This document shows positions 11,850 through 23,545 of a stretch of DNA of 64,000 nucleotides, in pieces. The first letter of the stretch is position 1. Every line of letters starts with the position of its first letter. The stretch comes from Taenia hydatigena (taxonomy: Eukaryota; Platyhelminthes; Cestoda; Cyclophyllidea; Taeniidae). The position numbers and the translations under genes are program-made. The notes beneath the pieces were generated by a model. It was not told where the DNA came from. It saw nothing but the letters and a program-made list of their open reading frames with translations, and searched no databases. The stretch is taken from the NCBI GenBank assembly GCA_036345935.2, contig JADWOT020000010.1, positions 3,984,641 to 4,048,640 on the forward strand, given 5' to 3'.

Positions 11850-12844
11850 TTGACGGACCCCTCCGTCCCATGCTCATACAAGCAAAGTAAATTACTGTCG
11901 ACAAAGAAGAAGTTTTGCTTTTATTTGTTGCGAGAGATTTCCCATGTTTAATGTGCTGCACTGCCCATTTTGCCTCTTGCTTTACTCATGCCGTCCGTTA
12001 TGATCAACGCCTCTGTGGCGTTGTGGTACTTCTTTCTTCCTCCCACACGATGTCCACTTCAATGTGCGAGGCATAGTGGATAGGCCGCAGGAAGGAAAAA
12101 CAATTAAATCTAAAGAATTGGTTTTGTAAGTGGGTGCCGGGGTGTTAACAGAGAGTGGCTTTGAGAGCAAATGAGGAGCTTACTAGTCATCTAGCAAACG
12201 ATTCAATATGATTGTACTTTGTTCAGAGTAGAACCGTTAAATTCGTTCACAAAAAGTTCACATGTGAAGAAGACGAGATAAATACGCTTTCGTATATGCA
12301 CATACTCAAGCACGCAGGAATGTTCCTGCCCGGTTCCGTGACACACTGATGAAGACTTCTCTCTAAATGAACGAAAATAAAAATGATTGATGGCACACCA
12401 GCACATGGGCATAATTTTCGCAAGCAGACAGACAACTGCTAGCACATGATAAGAAGGACACAGGTTAGGTAAAGAGGAAAGCCTACATTCGTAACCAAAA
12501 TCGTAAAGTTGCAGGTAGAGGGGTTTGGCACAAGGAAATTAAAAGAACTGGGCAATGAGGAAAGCAGGTAGGAGTTCAGCCAGTCTGCAAATCACAAAGT
12601 CGGAGCAACGAGCTGACCTTCACTATCAGGGAGTAAGTGGATAGGGAGCAGGGGAGAGGTCCAAGTAGATGTGGCTCTGGACAAAATAAAGTGGTAACAT
12701 GAAATAGGAAATCTAAGGGCAATCTAATTCATACTAGACTAGATAAGATTTGATTCTAGGTAAGGTGTGGTTTGGTTAGATCCAGTGTAGCCTGTGTTAG
12801 TCAGATCTAGGTTGTGAGTCTGCAAATTACTTAATCATGCCATA
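11850..12844. other. No recognised feature
   Basis: Short overlapping frames occur on both strands, none with coding-like composition. A loosely repetitive run of 'gatttgattct/gatctag' motifs occurs near 12730-12820. Confidence 0.5.
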
Positions 12845-13027
12845 ATGAAGAGCGAGACTAGGGATGTGATGGTACTGACAGAAGATGAGCTAGTAGGAGT
12901 CGGCAAATACATTAGTGATGAGTTCGAAGGAGGTGAGGTTGTGATAAACCTGACGAATCCAGAGGATGGGGCCGTTCTCCTACAACGTGACACGTTTTTG
13001 CGGATATCAAGGCCCGTAGGGTCATAA
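12845..13027 (+). CDS. Small acidic ORF, 60 aa, unknown
   Basis: An ATG frame begins MKSETRDVMVLTEDELVGVG and ends at TAA 13025-13027. Twelve of 60 residues are Asp or Glu, about three times what random translation of this DNA would give, and the frame has an ordinary mix of Val, Gly, Leu and Arg, unlike the Cys/His/Ser-rich noise elsewhere. It contains the segment GEVVINLTNPEDGAVLLQRD, which looks like beta-strand-forming protein. I do not recognise the family. It may be a lone exon or a small gene. No TATA box, acceptor or poly(A) signal was seen nearby. Confidence 0.35.
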   Translation: MKSETRDVMVLTEDELVGVGKYISDEFEGGEVVINLTNPEDGAVLLQRDTFLRISRPVGS

Positions 13028-14942
13028 TATCCAGCGATGTCCTAGTTTCATTTAGTAGACTTGTCGGCGTTGCGACTTCTGACATCTGGTTAGCAGAACG
13101 TAATTACCGGGTCGCCTGCGTCTTTCCCTTCGTTTGAGTCATGATAAGTCTTGGCAACGTCAAGCCTAATTTTGCTGTACAGCATTTGCCAACGGCCTAT
13201 AGTTGATTGTCGCCCCCTTTACCCACATCTGTAACATGAACAAGACCTGCAGTGTGCTCACTGCTCACATTCAGGTCGCTTAATGTCCCAGTAGACTGTA
13301 CGAATACCTTGCACCTGTTCAGCGCCCGGTCCTAATGCGTCAGACTACAGCACTTCAAAACCAGAATTCAAGGAAGACAACTCATTTAAGCATCCATCTA
13401 GCTCGTATTTTCTGTTTAGCTTCGCTTCCCGTAATTCGCCGCAATCAACCGATGCTTAGCGTTGTAACTCAAGTCATCATAGAAGTTGGGATTGACTAGA
13501 GGGCTATTGTCAGGCTACTTGGAGTTGACAACTAAGGCCCAGGTGCGTTCTCACCACTTGCAACCCCCTGGCTGAATCAAGGAGCTAAAAGTAGAAACGA
13601 AATCAAAAACACAAGGGATATAGTAGACGAAAAATGGCAAAAATGGGTAAGAAGGCAAATGCACTTTGAGAAATCGCTGGTCTAATTAATTACACAAAAT
13701 CTCCTTTAAAGTAGAAGTTAATATTTTATGGTACATTACACCACACCCCAGCACAAAAAAATAAACTAATGAGTGTAAATAAGAGCGATGCGCAATTTAA
13801 TCAATTGGAGCGTTTGAATGATAAATTTGCATATCAATATCAACCACTCATTGAATGTGGCAGGCAGTGCAGCTGTAGAGTACTGCATGTAACATCCATG
13901 AAAACGAGTCCACCGAACCTCGGTCTGCCAGACTGATTAACCACCGCGCCTCCCTTAAAGTAGACCATTCCCAGACTAGAGCGTGCATTCAACATCGGCT
14001 TGAGCTCAGTCCATTGCCAATCGCTCGCGTTCTTAGGATGTTATACCACCGCTTCAGCATTATTTGATTTTGCCATCATGTCTGAAGCCTGGTGCAATTC
14101 GACAACATCTACCACCCCTACGTCTGGAATAGTCAACACAAAACATCACGTCATGCAGGTGGTATGCAAGGAAATCGCATGATTTTAGAAATGCTGACTT
14201 AGCCACAGTGAGCATACTCACCGGTGGTGGTGTTCAATTACTCGCATGTAACGAGGTACTGTTTATAAAAGCGGCCGCCAAAGATAAAGGTCATTGCTGT
14301 AACAGTCTCGGTAAATCATTGAGGCCCAATTCATGCTTAGCGGTAAATGTAACATGTCATCGTCTAGATACCTAGAATATAGAGTCCACAACTCCAAACT
14401 GACGTCATCACTTTCCAGGAAGGCGGAGGCAGGTAATAATCCCTGCCAGAGTGCGACGATAACTTGCAAGCGCAACTTTTATGACAGATAAAGGAAGGAT
14501 TCCCACCCAGCCACTCTTCTTGACCCAGAATATGAAATGAGAAACTGCATCCAATTGTATTTGGCTTGAATATTTGACCAACACTTGGATGAGTCCCACT
14601 TGATCGAAACAAGAAAATGACAAGCATAATGCATGACGGCTTTCTTTGCAATGAAAGTAGTGAGTATAACGGAGCTAGGATATTAAACAAACATGCAATA
14701 GAATTTCTGTATTTCACGTGGTGACACAGAAGTGCGCAGTGCAGCAGCAGAAGTAGCATCAGTAGCAGAGTCGATGAGAACTTCTCGAACATAAAGTTGC
14801 GAGAAAGGATATGCCGATCGCCTACTCTCCTTGTGAACAAGCGGATCGTCCTGATAAACGCAGGTGAATCCACAGCGTTCGTACACATTGGCCTTATATG
14901 ATCCTTTATTGAGCAGCGCTGACAAAATAGATGTGATAATGA
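13028..14942. other. No recognised gene
   Basis: A 221-codon minus-strand frame (14364-15029) is the longest in the window but has noise-like composition (see rejected items). Reverse-strand bases near 13955-13905 resemble the start of a tRNA-derived element but lack a good B box. Confidence 0.4.
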
Positions 14943-15302
14943 GGGCCCGTGTCGAAGCGCACAAATGAGCATTATGGAGCAATAACTGGTTCGGACTGTA
15001 ATGAGCATTCCGTAGCCAACAGCATTCACCTGTTAAGGTTTATCAGGCTGAATCACTGGATAGCTTTCACGGGCAGATTTCAACTGCTACAGAGACGGGA
15101 CAATTTCGCTCAATTCTCGATTCCTCCCTATGAAATTAATGAAGATTATCTACCGCAACGAGAAGATGAGAAACTCTTGAAATTTGAAGTGCATTTACGA
15201 TATTGCCTCCTTGAGTGTCTTGACAAGCTCAGTTCACCTGAAATACGCTCAATGCACCGGCGCGGGTTTGGCGAAATGAAAATTTTTCTGTTGCTGAAAT
15301 GA
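14943..15302 (+). CDS. Coding-like fragment, possible terminal exon
   Basis: The frame is open for 119 codons after a TGA at 14940 and ends at TGA 15300-15302. It has no ATG near its start, so it is either a partial gene or an exon. A good splice-acceptor-like sequence, 'ttcaactgctacag', precedes the most coding-like part. That part starts RRDNFAQFSIPPYEINEDYL, continues with charged amphipathic sequence (REDEKLLKFEVHLRYCLLEC) and ends in a Lys/Leu-rich tail. The mixture of Glu, Asp, Lys and Arg favours real coding. The family is not recognised. No upstream exon could be assigned. Confidence 0.35.
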   Translation, partial: GPVSKRTNEHYGAITGSDCNEHSVANSIHLLRFIRLNHWIAFTGRFQLLQRRDNFAQFSIPPYEINEDYLPQREDEKLLKFEVHLRYCLLECLDKLSSPEIRSMHRRGFGEMKIFLLLK

Positions 15303-17419
15303 TGTGACCCAAAGTCTCTTTGCCAATGCTGTCACAAACGCAGTAGCAATTCATATTCCACATCTGCAACGTCCTTCTCTCCTGGCAGCAAACAATGCCA
15401 AGCTTTCTTTCATGTGACTTAAGTACACTGAGGCCTCAATTAAAGCATTTTAACAGCAAGCGATCCGTAGAAGTCAAAAGGGAATGGCTAAAGCACCACC
15501 TACAAAATCAATTTTGCATCTATAGTTTTAGCTATATTGCAGACGTGAAGATTATCTCTCCATGTTGTAACTCAAGTCGAGCGATTTGCTAATCAGCACA
15601 TTTGAGAGATGAGAAATTACCGTACAGCTAACGGTAAAAGCATGAACACCGCAAAAACACCACATTCAAATAGCTTCGCATCTACGCGGTGGAAGCGGTG
15701 ACTATATTACGCAAAAGATTCTTTTAAACACATTATTTTGGGACCTATTTATCGGCAGACGTTAACCGGCAATATCAGAGGCATGGCGATTGCCAGGGCA
15801 TCACATGCAGAGCACTTATAGCTGGCTCGATTATATGAGAGCCAAAGTGGCTGGAGAGTTGCTGGCATAGACGTCCATGCCACTGAACACAATGCAGCAT
15901 ATGGACGATTTAGGTTGCCACTGCTACGAAAGTCACATACCAAGGCGTTTGCTGCAAGCCAAACCAATGCATTGCTTTACAATAAGCAATCAGCATGTGA
16001 ACCAACTGAAATTGACTCTAATTTCCATACATTTAGTAATCTATTGTGCAGAATTGTAATGCATGTCTAGTCTGTTCATAACATTTCCTTTTGGTTACCA
16101 TGACGTGGCCAAAGCCCTCGACTGCGCACCATAACTAGATTGATGTATTTCAAGACAGAGCTTTGTTTCTACCCCTGCCGCAATGACCCACGCCAACCAC
16201 TTGCAGTGCGATGCGCGACAGCGATTTAGACATCCAATACCGCCACCAAACAGTGAGCCTGTAGGCACAACAAAGCCACCACTGCCCTCTAATTTCCTTC
16301 ATTTTAGGCCCTTGTAGTACCAGCCAAACAATAACAGCTCGTAGACCGAGCTACATCGATACTCACCATACAGAAGTGCAGATAAGGACCGATAAACGGT
16401 GGCGCACGATCGCACACTTCAAGCACGCTGCCTCCAACTGCCTTGCTTATAATTCTTTTCTTAGATTTTTCTACCGAATACAGCACGCTCTAATAAAGTA
16501 ACCTAATCGCCGTCAACCATTGCGCATTACTTACACAAGACTTTTACAACTTTTTTATTTACTGCCACTATTGTTCCCGCAGTCTGCAAAGGAGTGCTAC
16601 ATTTACTAACAAGCCTTTTAGTATTTTTTTTAACCAGTGCTACGACTCCGTTGTTGTGCCAACGATATTGACACTGCACTGCGCGAACACCATTGGACTA
16701 ATTATTAAGCAGACTGTTTAGCGATTTGATGGCTGAAAAGAACCTCCTCAGCCATTCAGATGTATGCCGGATTCATTTTCTGTTAGTTTTGAATAATTTG
16801 CAGCTGCTTAGTGATTACGTGGGTTTGGTAATGTCCGACTATGGATCAACCGAGGTGTAGCCTTGTCTAGACGTGTACACGTCTTCTTGCCACGTAGAAA
16901 ACGGAGGTATCAGCCAAGAGGAAATAAGACATTTGCAGCAACTCCCTCCTTCTTCGTATTCCCTGCTACCACCCATGTATGAGGAGCTATAATGCTCTTG
17001 GATACCTTCGTTGTATTCTATGATACAGTCAATAGAGATCTGTTTTTTTGCAGACCTTGGCCTAAATTTTCATCCTACCTCTTGCCTATGGGTAAATTTA
17101 ATAACCATAAGCATTACAGCATTAGCAAAATAGCACCCTTTTTTGTAGAATTAAATTTTGTTAACTGAAAATAGGCACACGAGGTATTACTTGGGGCCAA
17201 TTAATTATTTGCTACGGCCGTCAACGCTGAGCATTGATTTAAGAGGATCAAATTCCTAGGATTTTCCCGTCAGTACACTACTCAGATCACTAAAAACAAA
17301 GGTTCTGATCAGCTGAGAGCACACTCTAATCGAGCTCCATTGTGAGTAGCATTTGCAACAGGGTGAGAAATTTTGCTGTTTTTTTTATCTTGCTACACCC
17401 TGACTGAGTTATTACATCT
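15303..17419. other. No recognised feature
   Basis: No coding-like frame, RNA gene or clear repeat was found. Confidence 0.5.
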
Positions 17420-17778
17420 GCAGAACTGACTCGCTCATCAATCATGCCTACAATGAATGAATAGACGAATATAGTGGATCTTTAGAAGCATTGTGGGTGT
17501 CAGATATGGCTCAAAGTTTGGTCCCGCCTAACGGTGAAAAGGTCTGAAAACGCTGATTCGACTTTTCGGCAAATAAGCAACTATTCCGACTAATTCATCA
17601 GCCTAATAAAATGTAGCTCCTTTTATTTCCATCTATTTAGTCGGTTAACACCACGACCAGATGTAATTTAATCGTGACACAGCTATTTACACTAAGTTAG
17701 TGTAAGGCCATGTTTAACGTATGAACTCGTGGTGCGTTCACAGCGTGTCTGCTGGTCAACCGGCTATCACGTCGCGTG
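17420..17778 (+). repeat. Dispersed repeat D, copy 1
   Basis: About 360 bp matches the reverse complement of 60760-61120. Shared landmarks are 'gcagaactgactcgctcat', 'ctcaaagtttggtc', 'cgcctaacggtg' and 'gtggtgcgttca'. Both ends are fairly sharp, as expected of an interspersed element. No conserved reading frame or terminal inverted repeat was seen. Confidence 0.8.
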
Positions 17779-19419
17779 CAACGCACCACGTCTTAAATCA
17801 CTCACGTTCATTTGTAAATCAAGGCCTCCACCTTCATTCCAAGATTTGCTTTCCATTTAGAATTAGTAACTTTGTTTAAAAGATTGTGAGCAGGAGAGGA
17901 AATCCTCATCAAATTCACTGTGCACGTCTGTTCTGAACAATTCACACCGAATTTAAATAGTAATTTCCAGCAATTTTCCATATGTTTGAGACCAAGAAAG
18001 GATTTTTTAAAACAGCTAAGCTTTAGCTCATTCGGTAATGTCAATCTACATTTGGTGATTTGAGTGCCTCAGGTGAAATGGGACAGAAATTCGGACGTGC
18101 TTAAAATATTCAAGGTACGAAGCAAACCCGACCCTGCGACAATATCCACTAATAAACTGCTGTGAAATGTTGCCATTCTCTTCAAATTTGGATCCATAGC
18201 CCAATTTCGGCATCCTCACATACGTTTTTGACACCATGAGGTGTATTGCGTAGCAGCAACGGTGTAAAATTTGTTTGATTGGGCTTTGAACCATGCAAAT
18301 GCAACGATCCCTCCTGTTTGCGGCTTCTGCTACTAGCAGGTCAAGTAGAATGTCTACCACAACATAGCGGCGATATCCTATGTGAGTTGTGATGGCGGAG
18401 ATTACTGCATGTTAATTTTTTTGGATAATTTAGGAGAGCGCGAGCACGATCAAAAACTCGTTGCATTTGCAGAGATATGCGCTATCTGCCCTATTAACCT
18501 TTCCAACACAACACTCAAAGCACAGCAAAGAGGGAAATACAGGCGAGTATGTGATACTCAGTGCTTATATGTATCATTACACGATGAAGAGGGATGGGAC
18601 TACAATCAGTGCCTCTAGTCACCCATGAGCTAGCAATTCTGCAAAAAGGAAATTGTGTTTGTGTGGGTGTGGGAAATCGTAGTTGGATGAGTTAAGCAGT
18701 AAAGGAATGGGACATCCAATTTTGCATGCCAGCTTTTAACTGCGCAGGCTTATAGATTGAAATAGGAGGATAATATTGAAATGCAAGAGTGTTTTATCAG
18801 TCTATCTAAAGCAAAATACACTCACCAGGGGTGACATTGGCATACTGGACCAGCACCTAGAGGGTTGCAATTGATGTTTTGTCACTATAATTCAAAAGAA
18901 ATGAGCCAAGGTGAAAACACGAAGAGGCTGTAGCGTAAGGGAAAGTAAATTTCTTTAATGTGCGTATCGTTAACAAAATGGTTCCCTTTTACTAATGTTA
19001 GTGACCTCTTCCATTATGGACCTAATCTCAACTGCATTATTCTGGTAGCGTCTGTCTCAAGGATAAGCCTACCATAATCTAATGTACACTTCGTCCTTGC
19101 TGCCTACGGAGTATCGGCTCAAATGTAAACTGAATTTATGTGAATTGTGAACCTTAGCACTGTTTAATTTTACCAGAAAAAATACTTTAGCCATAAAAAA
19201 GGCAACCCTTGGGGTGTAACTGCATGCAACTGTCGCAGCAGCTAGTCATCACGTTGACGTCAAGACACCACATGGAATAGCCATCCAAATTGATGTTAAC
19301 ATGGTCAGGAGGGATAGGTTGATAGCATTTGGGAGACAAAACTAGAGCACTGACATGCTCAATTTTGCACTGGGGATGATTTTATGTCCTTGCTATCGAC
19401 AAGGGAAGATAAATGCGGC
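17779..19419. other. No recognised feature
   Basis: Several short frames occur, including 18046-18360 on the minus strand, but without coding-like composition, paired copies or promoter elements. Confidence 0.5.
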
Positions 19420-22400
19420 AGTTTTACAGCTAACGTGGGCTATGAAAATGGCGTAAACTGCTTAGAGACGGAGAGCTGCGTCTGTAACTATTTCGCTTTA
19501 AAAGCTTTGGATGACGTCTGACCCAAAACTTTGTTTATGCATGCGCTAAAGCAGCTAAAGAACCATAATATCATCCTCGCAATAAATTCTGTGGAGAAAA
19601 ATCTCCTAGGCACTCTGCAGCATGGCATCGCCTTGCCTCAGTCTAAGGGGAGTGATAGTTCGTTGTGCCATGCCAAGTAAACCAGTTTAGCTGGTCCGAA
19701 TAAGAAAATCACGCAACCGGATTAATGTCTTGAGAAAGAGCAGAAGCGAGAGCGTCTCCCTTGGTTTGCTGGCACTGCTGGAACTGCTACTTTGTAGAAT
19801 GCCGATTTGATGAAAAACACGGGCTTCGTTAATGCATTGTTGTTAATCGCAATGATAAGCAACACCGCCTACTCACCCTTAGTTTTTATGTAGACATTAG
19901 CAACCACAGACAAAATGTTCTTTACCTGCACTTAAATGCTCTTATTTTAATCGACACAATGAAAATTATCAGCTAAGTTTAACTGGCCCCAAGGATTTTT
20001 CCTATTATGGCTCAATGGCTCCTCAAAGACTTCATGAGCAGTAGCAGGATCTAAAGCTAGAAATATGCAGCTGACCACTGACTCTGATAAAAGATGGGAG
20101 CCCCTTTTATTACCGGAGTTGTGGGTCACGCGAGTAAGTTAGGTAGTACTATGAGCGTGACTCCACGCTAAGCATCTGTGCCAGCTCTCCGATGTCAGCT
20201 GCTGGACGTAAAAGACTGAGCTGAAAATTGGAAAATCTTTGCGGTGCTCGGTCCCTGCGATTACCTTATGGAATTTGTCAGCAGATTATGTGCATTTTAC
20301 TGCTCACTAATAGGATGCTTGTCGTAACCGCGATTTTTAACAAAGCAAAAGTTCGCAAAGTGCAAAAAAATGACTTGAATGGGCTGTTGGCGCAACGCAG
20401 CACAAGATATGTGTTCAACTTGAGCGTACACCTTTTTATCTACCTCCCGCTAGGTATACTAAGCTATTAAGAGAACCTGATTCAGTTGGCCTACTTAAGA
20501 TATTTTGGGGCAAGTCCACATCATTAGAAACTAATGGCTCTATTCATTCGCGATTCAACTTGTTGCCTTAATTCCTTGCAAATAATGGAGTTTACCACGT
20601 GCACGCGGTGGAAGCTTGTGTGGCCTAATACAGTTAATAAACTTTATGCAAAAGTACGACAAGCTAAAGGACTGATCTATCGCCAATGGCAGTAAATAAT
20701 AGGACGTCAGCTTCTCGCAAAATATCCAAGCTTCACATCTGGTAATTTAACAAATCTGACGCAGACAGTAGCAGAGAAGTTTGACATGTTATTTTGGTTC
20801 CACGTATGCATCCAACACTAGACGAGGGAATGCAAAATAGATCGTAACGTGTCAGGTAAATTGGCAAAAGAAAATGTTGAAGGGAAAGGGTGCCCTCATT
20901 TATATCTAAACTTTTGCTAAACCTGCACGACACGATGAGATGAGATGAGATTGCTCAATCATTTGCTCTGATAATTTTACGACTACTAAGTTTCCTTTTT
21001 TACTTTGTTATACAAAAAAGAAACGCGAAAATAAAAAAAGGTATTAGGGTATCTAATCCAATTATCTTAGCATATTTTCCTATAAATTTTGCGTGGAGGC
21101 AAAGAGTTCGGTGCTATTTTATCCTACTGCAGAAATTTAAAAGCAAGAATTTTGCTTACGCATCTAGTTTACGCAATTTATTCTGGACGTAGATTGATAG
21201 CGCTTTTTCCAAGTGAACAGGAGTGTTACGCAGTCTGCCGACCAAAAGACCGGAAAGTAAAAGTGCATAAAAAAGCGAGACCCCAAAATGATCGAGTACA
21301 TTAATCGAGAAGAAGATCACCTCTGTTCATATATGCTAGCTTATCATGAATGGCCAACAGTGAAACACTAAAGGAAAGACCGGTGCAAGTTGGAGCACAA
21401 ATATCGAATCATTCATCAAGAAGTTACAAGCGATAAACAGGAATAATAGCACTTGTTGCACGTTCAAAACAAGGGAACAGTAGGAAAGGGCATGCACGCC
21501 GTCGACCAGCTCCTTCGCCTCCATGACATGCGGAGGCTTCTACACAGGTGTCAGTGTAAGTACAACCTCAGTGGTGGTCGCTGTTTACCACCATTGCTGC
21601 CACCATCCCCATGGCTGGTCACACGGCGACCACCATTTTGGCTTCTGCTCACACGACCACTCACACGGCGACCAATAGTGCGGCTTCTGTTCAGACCACA
21701 ATGCCCACTTCCACGGATGCGAATATGGCCAACTTCCCTACTCCATTTCTTCCACTGTCTCCGCTTTCTTTAGACTAGCCTGCATAACGAAGTGTGCCTG
21801 CTTTTATGTCAGTCGCCTTGTCCCTAATTGCCCCCCGTGACCCTCGTACTCATTGTACCTTTAGCTCTACTCACTTGCTTTACCACCGTATTGGTGTTAT
21901 ACATAATAAAACTATCCGAAGTGATGACACAAAACAGATTGGCTTTTGGTAGCGATTTTAAAAGGCGACTGCAGTTCTGACTCATTTATACACGCTACAC
22001 TGATTAAAAAACTACTTCGTGATCCATCAAACAATGTCATCTGCAAGCAATCTGTGCACATACCTAAATGCGGTCTTGAGCGTGACCAAGTTTAAATCCG
22101 TTCGCGTCAAGCGGTTCTGCCCTAGGCAATTAGCGCTTCTTTGCATCCACTATTGGAGGCCTTATATACATATTGCTGCTCGTAAAGAGCACAATAATAA
22201 AGGCGATTGCAACTTGACCAATAGACTATTAGAAGTAATTTTCTAGTAAAACTCTACTGCGAGGTAAGTTATGCAATGCGCTGAGATTTCAGCGTTCCCG
22301 GAACAAAATTGCATCAAGAATTGCCAAGACTACCGCAAATTTTCATAATGTCTTTCTTATATCTATTGCATTACTTTAATAAATTTGAGGTGGAGTTGAG

Positions 22401-22450
22401 ATTGGATGACAGTCCTGTTAACTAAATACCTAAATTAACTTGTTTATCAA
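19420..22450 (-). repeat. Trp-rich dispersed unit 1, left (L1)
   Basis: This long copy is in minus orientation and mirrors unit 2 (22450-25480) about a centre near 22450. The block 'cactctgcagcatggcatcg' near 19611 faces its reverse complement near 25260. 'gtctcccttggtttgctggc' near 19757 faces a similar block near 25110. The part from 20726 inward is also duplicated in the young palindrome; the part 19420-20725 is not. Divergence from unit 2 is much higher than between the palindrome arms, so this inverted pair is older. Confidence 0.7.
21585..21746 (-). pseudogene. Trp-rich frame, copy L1 (stop at codon 3)
   Basis: The frame reads on the minus strand from ATG at 21746-21744 to the family TAA at 21587-21585, 54 codons in total, the same length as copies L2, R1 and R2. 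Codon 3 is TAG instead of TGG, a lesion shared with its partner R1 and therefore older than the palindrome. Its TATA box is degraded to CATAAAAG (21801-21808 on the minus strand), and the AATAAA position reads GATGAA. It differs from R1 by one base across the 162 bp. It is best read as a dead copy. Confidence 0.5.
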
Positions 22451-23190
22451 TCTGTAAAGGTTTATCTTCACCTATCGTTTAGCTCTACAACCCGTTTTAC
22501 GAATGTGCGAGATGTTTTTATTTGTGGTGTGATTGTGTGTCACAACATTTTTGAAGGCTCAGTGCACTAAACTGTGGCATCTGAAATTTTGTTGATTTCC
22601 AAGTGCTCGAACGGTTGAAAGCAGCCAAGATATATCTCAATGAATGACTTGACTGACGCCAAATATACGAACAAAAATGCAGTAAGTCTCAGAGGTATGA
22701 AAAAATGATTGCGCCTGAAGAGAACTATCTAAGAGGTCGAGTGTATAAACGGGACGTAATGCAGCCAAAACGGATCTCAGAACCGTTTTATTTATGCTTG
22801 CGCATAGTAGATTGTGCCATAAAGACCAATCTCTGCACAGCTGATGCTAATGGGACATTTCCTTCCAGCGCAATCATCACTGGAACACAAATAAAGCTGG
22901 TTTAACGGTTAGATACTGTTTGATGCTACCCTGTGCTCTACGAGCTCTATATTAGCAAGGCCATTCGCGATTCATAAAAGTTGCTAGTTTTTTATTAACT
23001 TCAGTACTTAAGTGAAAAAATACTATGCAAAGTCAGTTGTTTGTAATTCACAGTCTAGGCATCACAACTAACATCACCTGAAAGCGTGAATATTACGACA
23101 GCATTGGTAAAGATCGGCAAGCAAGAGTGCAGAGCTAAAGGTACAATGAGCACAAGGGTCACGTGGGACGATTAGAGACAAGGCGACTGG

Positions 23191-23225
23191 TATATAAGCA
23201 GGCACACTTCGCCGTGCAGGCCAGT
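23191..23225 (+). promoter_or_regulatory. TATA box plus initiator of unit L2
   Basis: TATATAAG at 23191-23198 and CCAGT at 23221-23225 place the likely start A at 23223, 32 bp from the TATA box. This is the same geometry as copy A. The 5' leader to the ATG at 23253 would be about 30 nt. Confidence 0.6.
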
Positions 23226-23252
23226 CCAAAGGAAGCAGAGACAGTGGAAGAG

Positions 23253-23414
23253 ATGGAGTGGGGAAGTTGGCCATATTCATACCCATGGAAGTGGGCATTG
23301 TGGTCTGAACAGAAGCCGCACTATTGGTCGCCGTGTGAGTGGTCGTGTGAGCAGAAGCCACAGTGGTGGTCGCCGTGTGGCCAGCCGTGGGAATGGTCGC
23401 AGCAATGGTGCTAA
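23253..23414 (+). CDS. Trp-rich mini-protein, copy L2 (intact, 53 aa)
   Basis: This is an intact frame from the first ATG after the predicted start site to TAA at 23412-23414. It begins MEWGSWPYSYPWKWALWSEQ and ends PWEWSQQWC, with 12 Trp and 4 Cys in 53 residues. An internal near-duplication (EQKPHYWSPCEW / EQKPQWWSPCGQ) makes up its second half. No signal peptide or membrane segment is evident. No known family comes to mind. With the promoter at 23191 and AATAAA at 23540 it forms a complete intronless unit of about 330 bp. Against coding: substitutions among subfamilies fall about equally on codon positions 2 and 3, and other copies have stops. For coding: indels between subfamilies are multiples of three. 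An untranslated RNA remains possible. Confidence 0.45.
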   Translation: MEWGSWPYSYPWKWALWSEQKPHYWSPCEWSCEQKPQWWSPCGQPWEWSQQWC

Positions 23415-23539
23415 ACAGCAACCACCACCGAGGTCGTGCCTACACCGACCTAGTTGGCGGCGTGCATGCCTTCCTCTACTTTGCTCTTGCTATGAACGTG
23501 CAACAAATTCTATTTTTCGTTTATCGCTTGTAACGGCTT

Positions 23540-23545
23540 AATAAA
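23540..23545 (+). terminator. Poly(A) signal AATAAA of unit L2
   Basis: AATAAA follows 'taacggctt' about 126 bp after the stop codon of the Trp-rich frame, at the homologous place to 4219 and 43580. Confidence 0.5.

Noticed and set aside
13905..13955. tRNA-like or SINE head on the minus strand
   Set aside because: The reverse strand has 'gcgcggtggttaa' and 'ggttcggtgg', but the second is a poor B box and no cloverleaf can be drawn. There is no second copy in the window.
14364..15029. 221-codon minus-strand ORF, longest in the window
   Set aside because: It is rich in Cys, His, Leu and Ser with few acidic residues, no domain or signal, and overlaps a more coding-like plus-strand frame. A chance opening is more likely, although its length is unusual.
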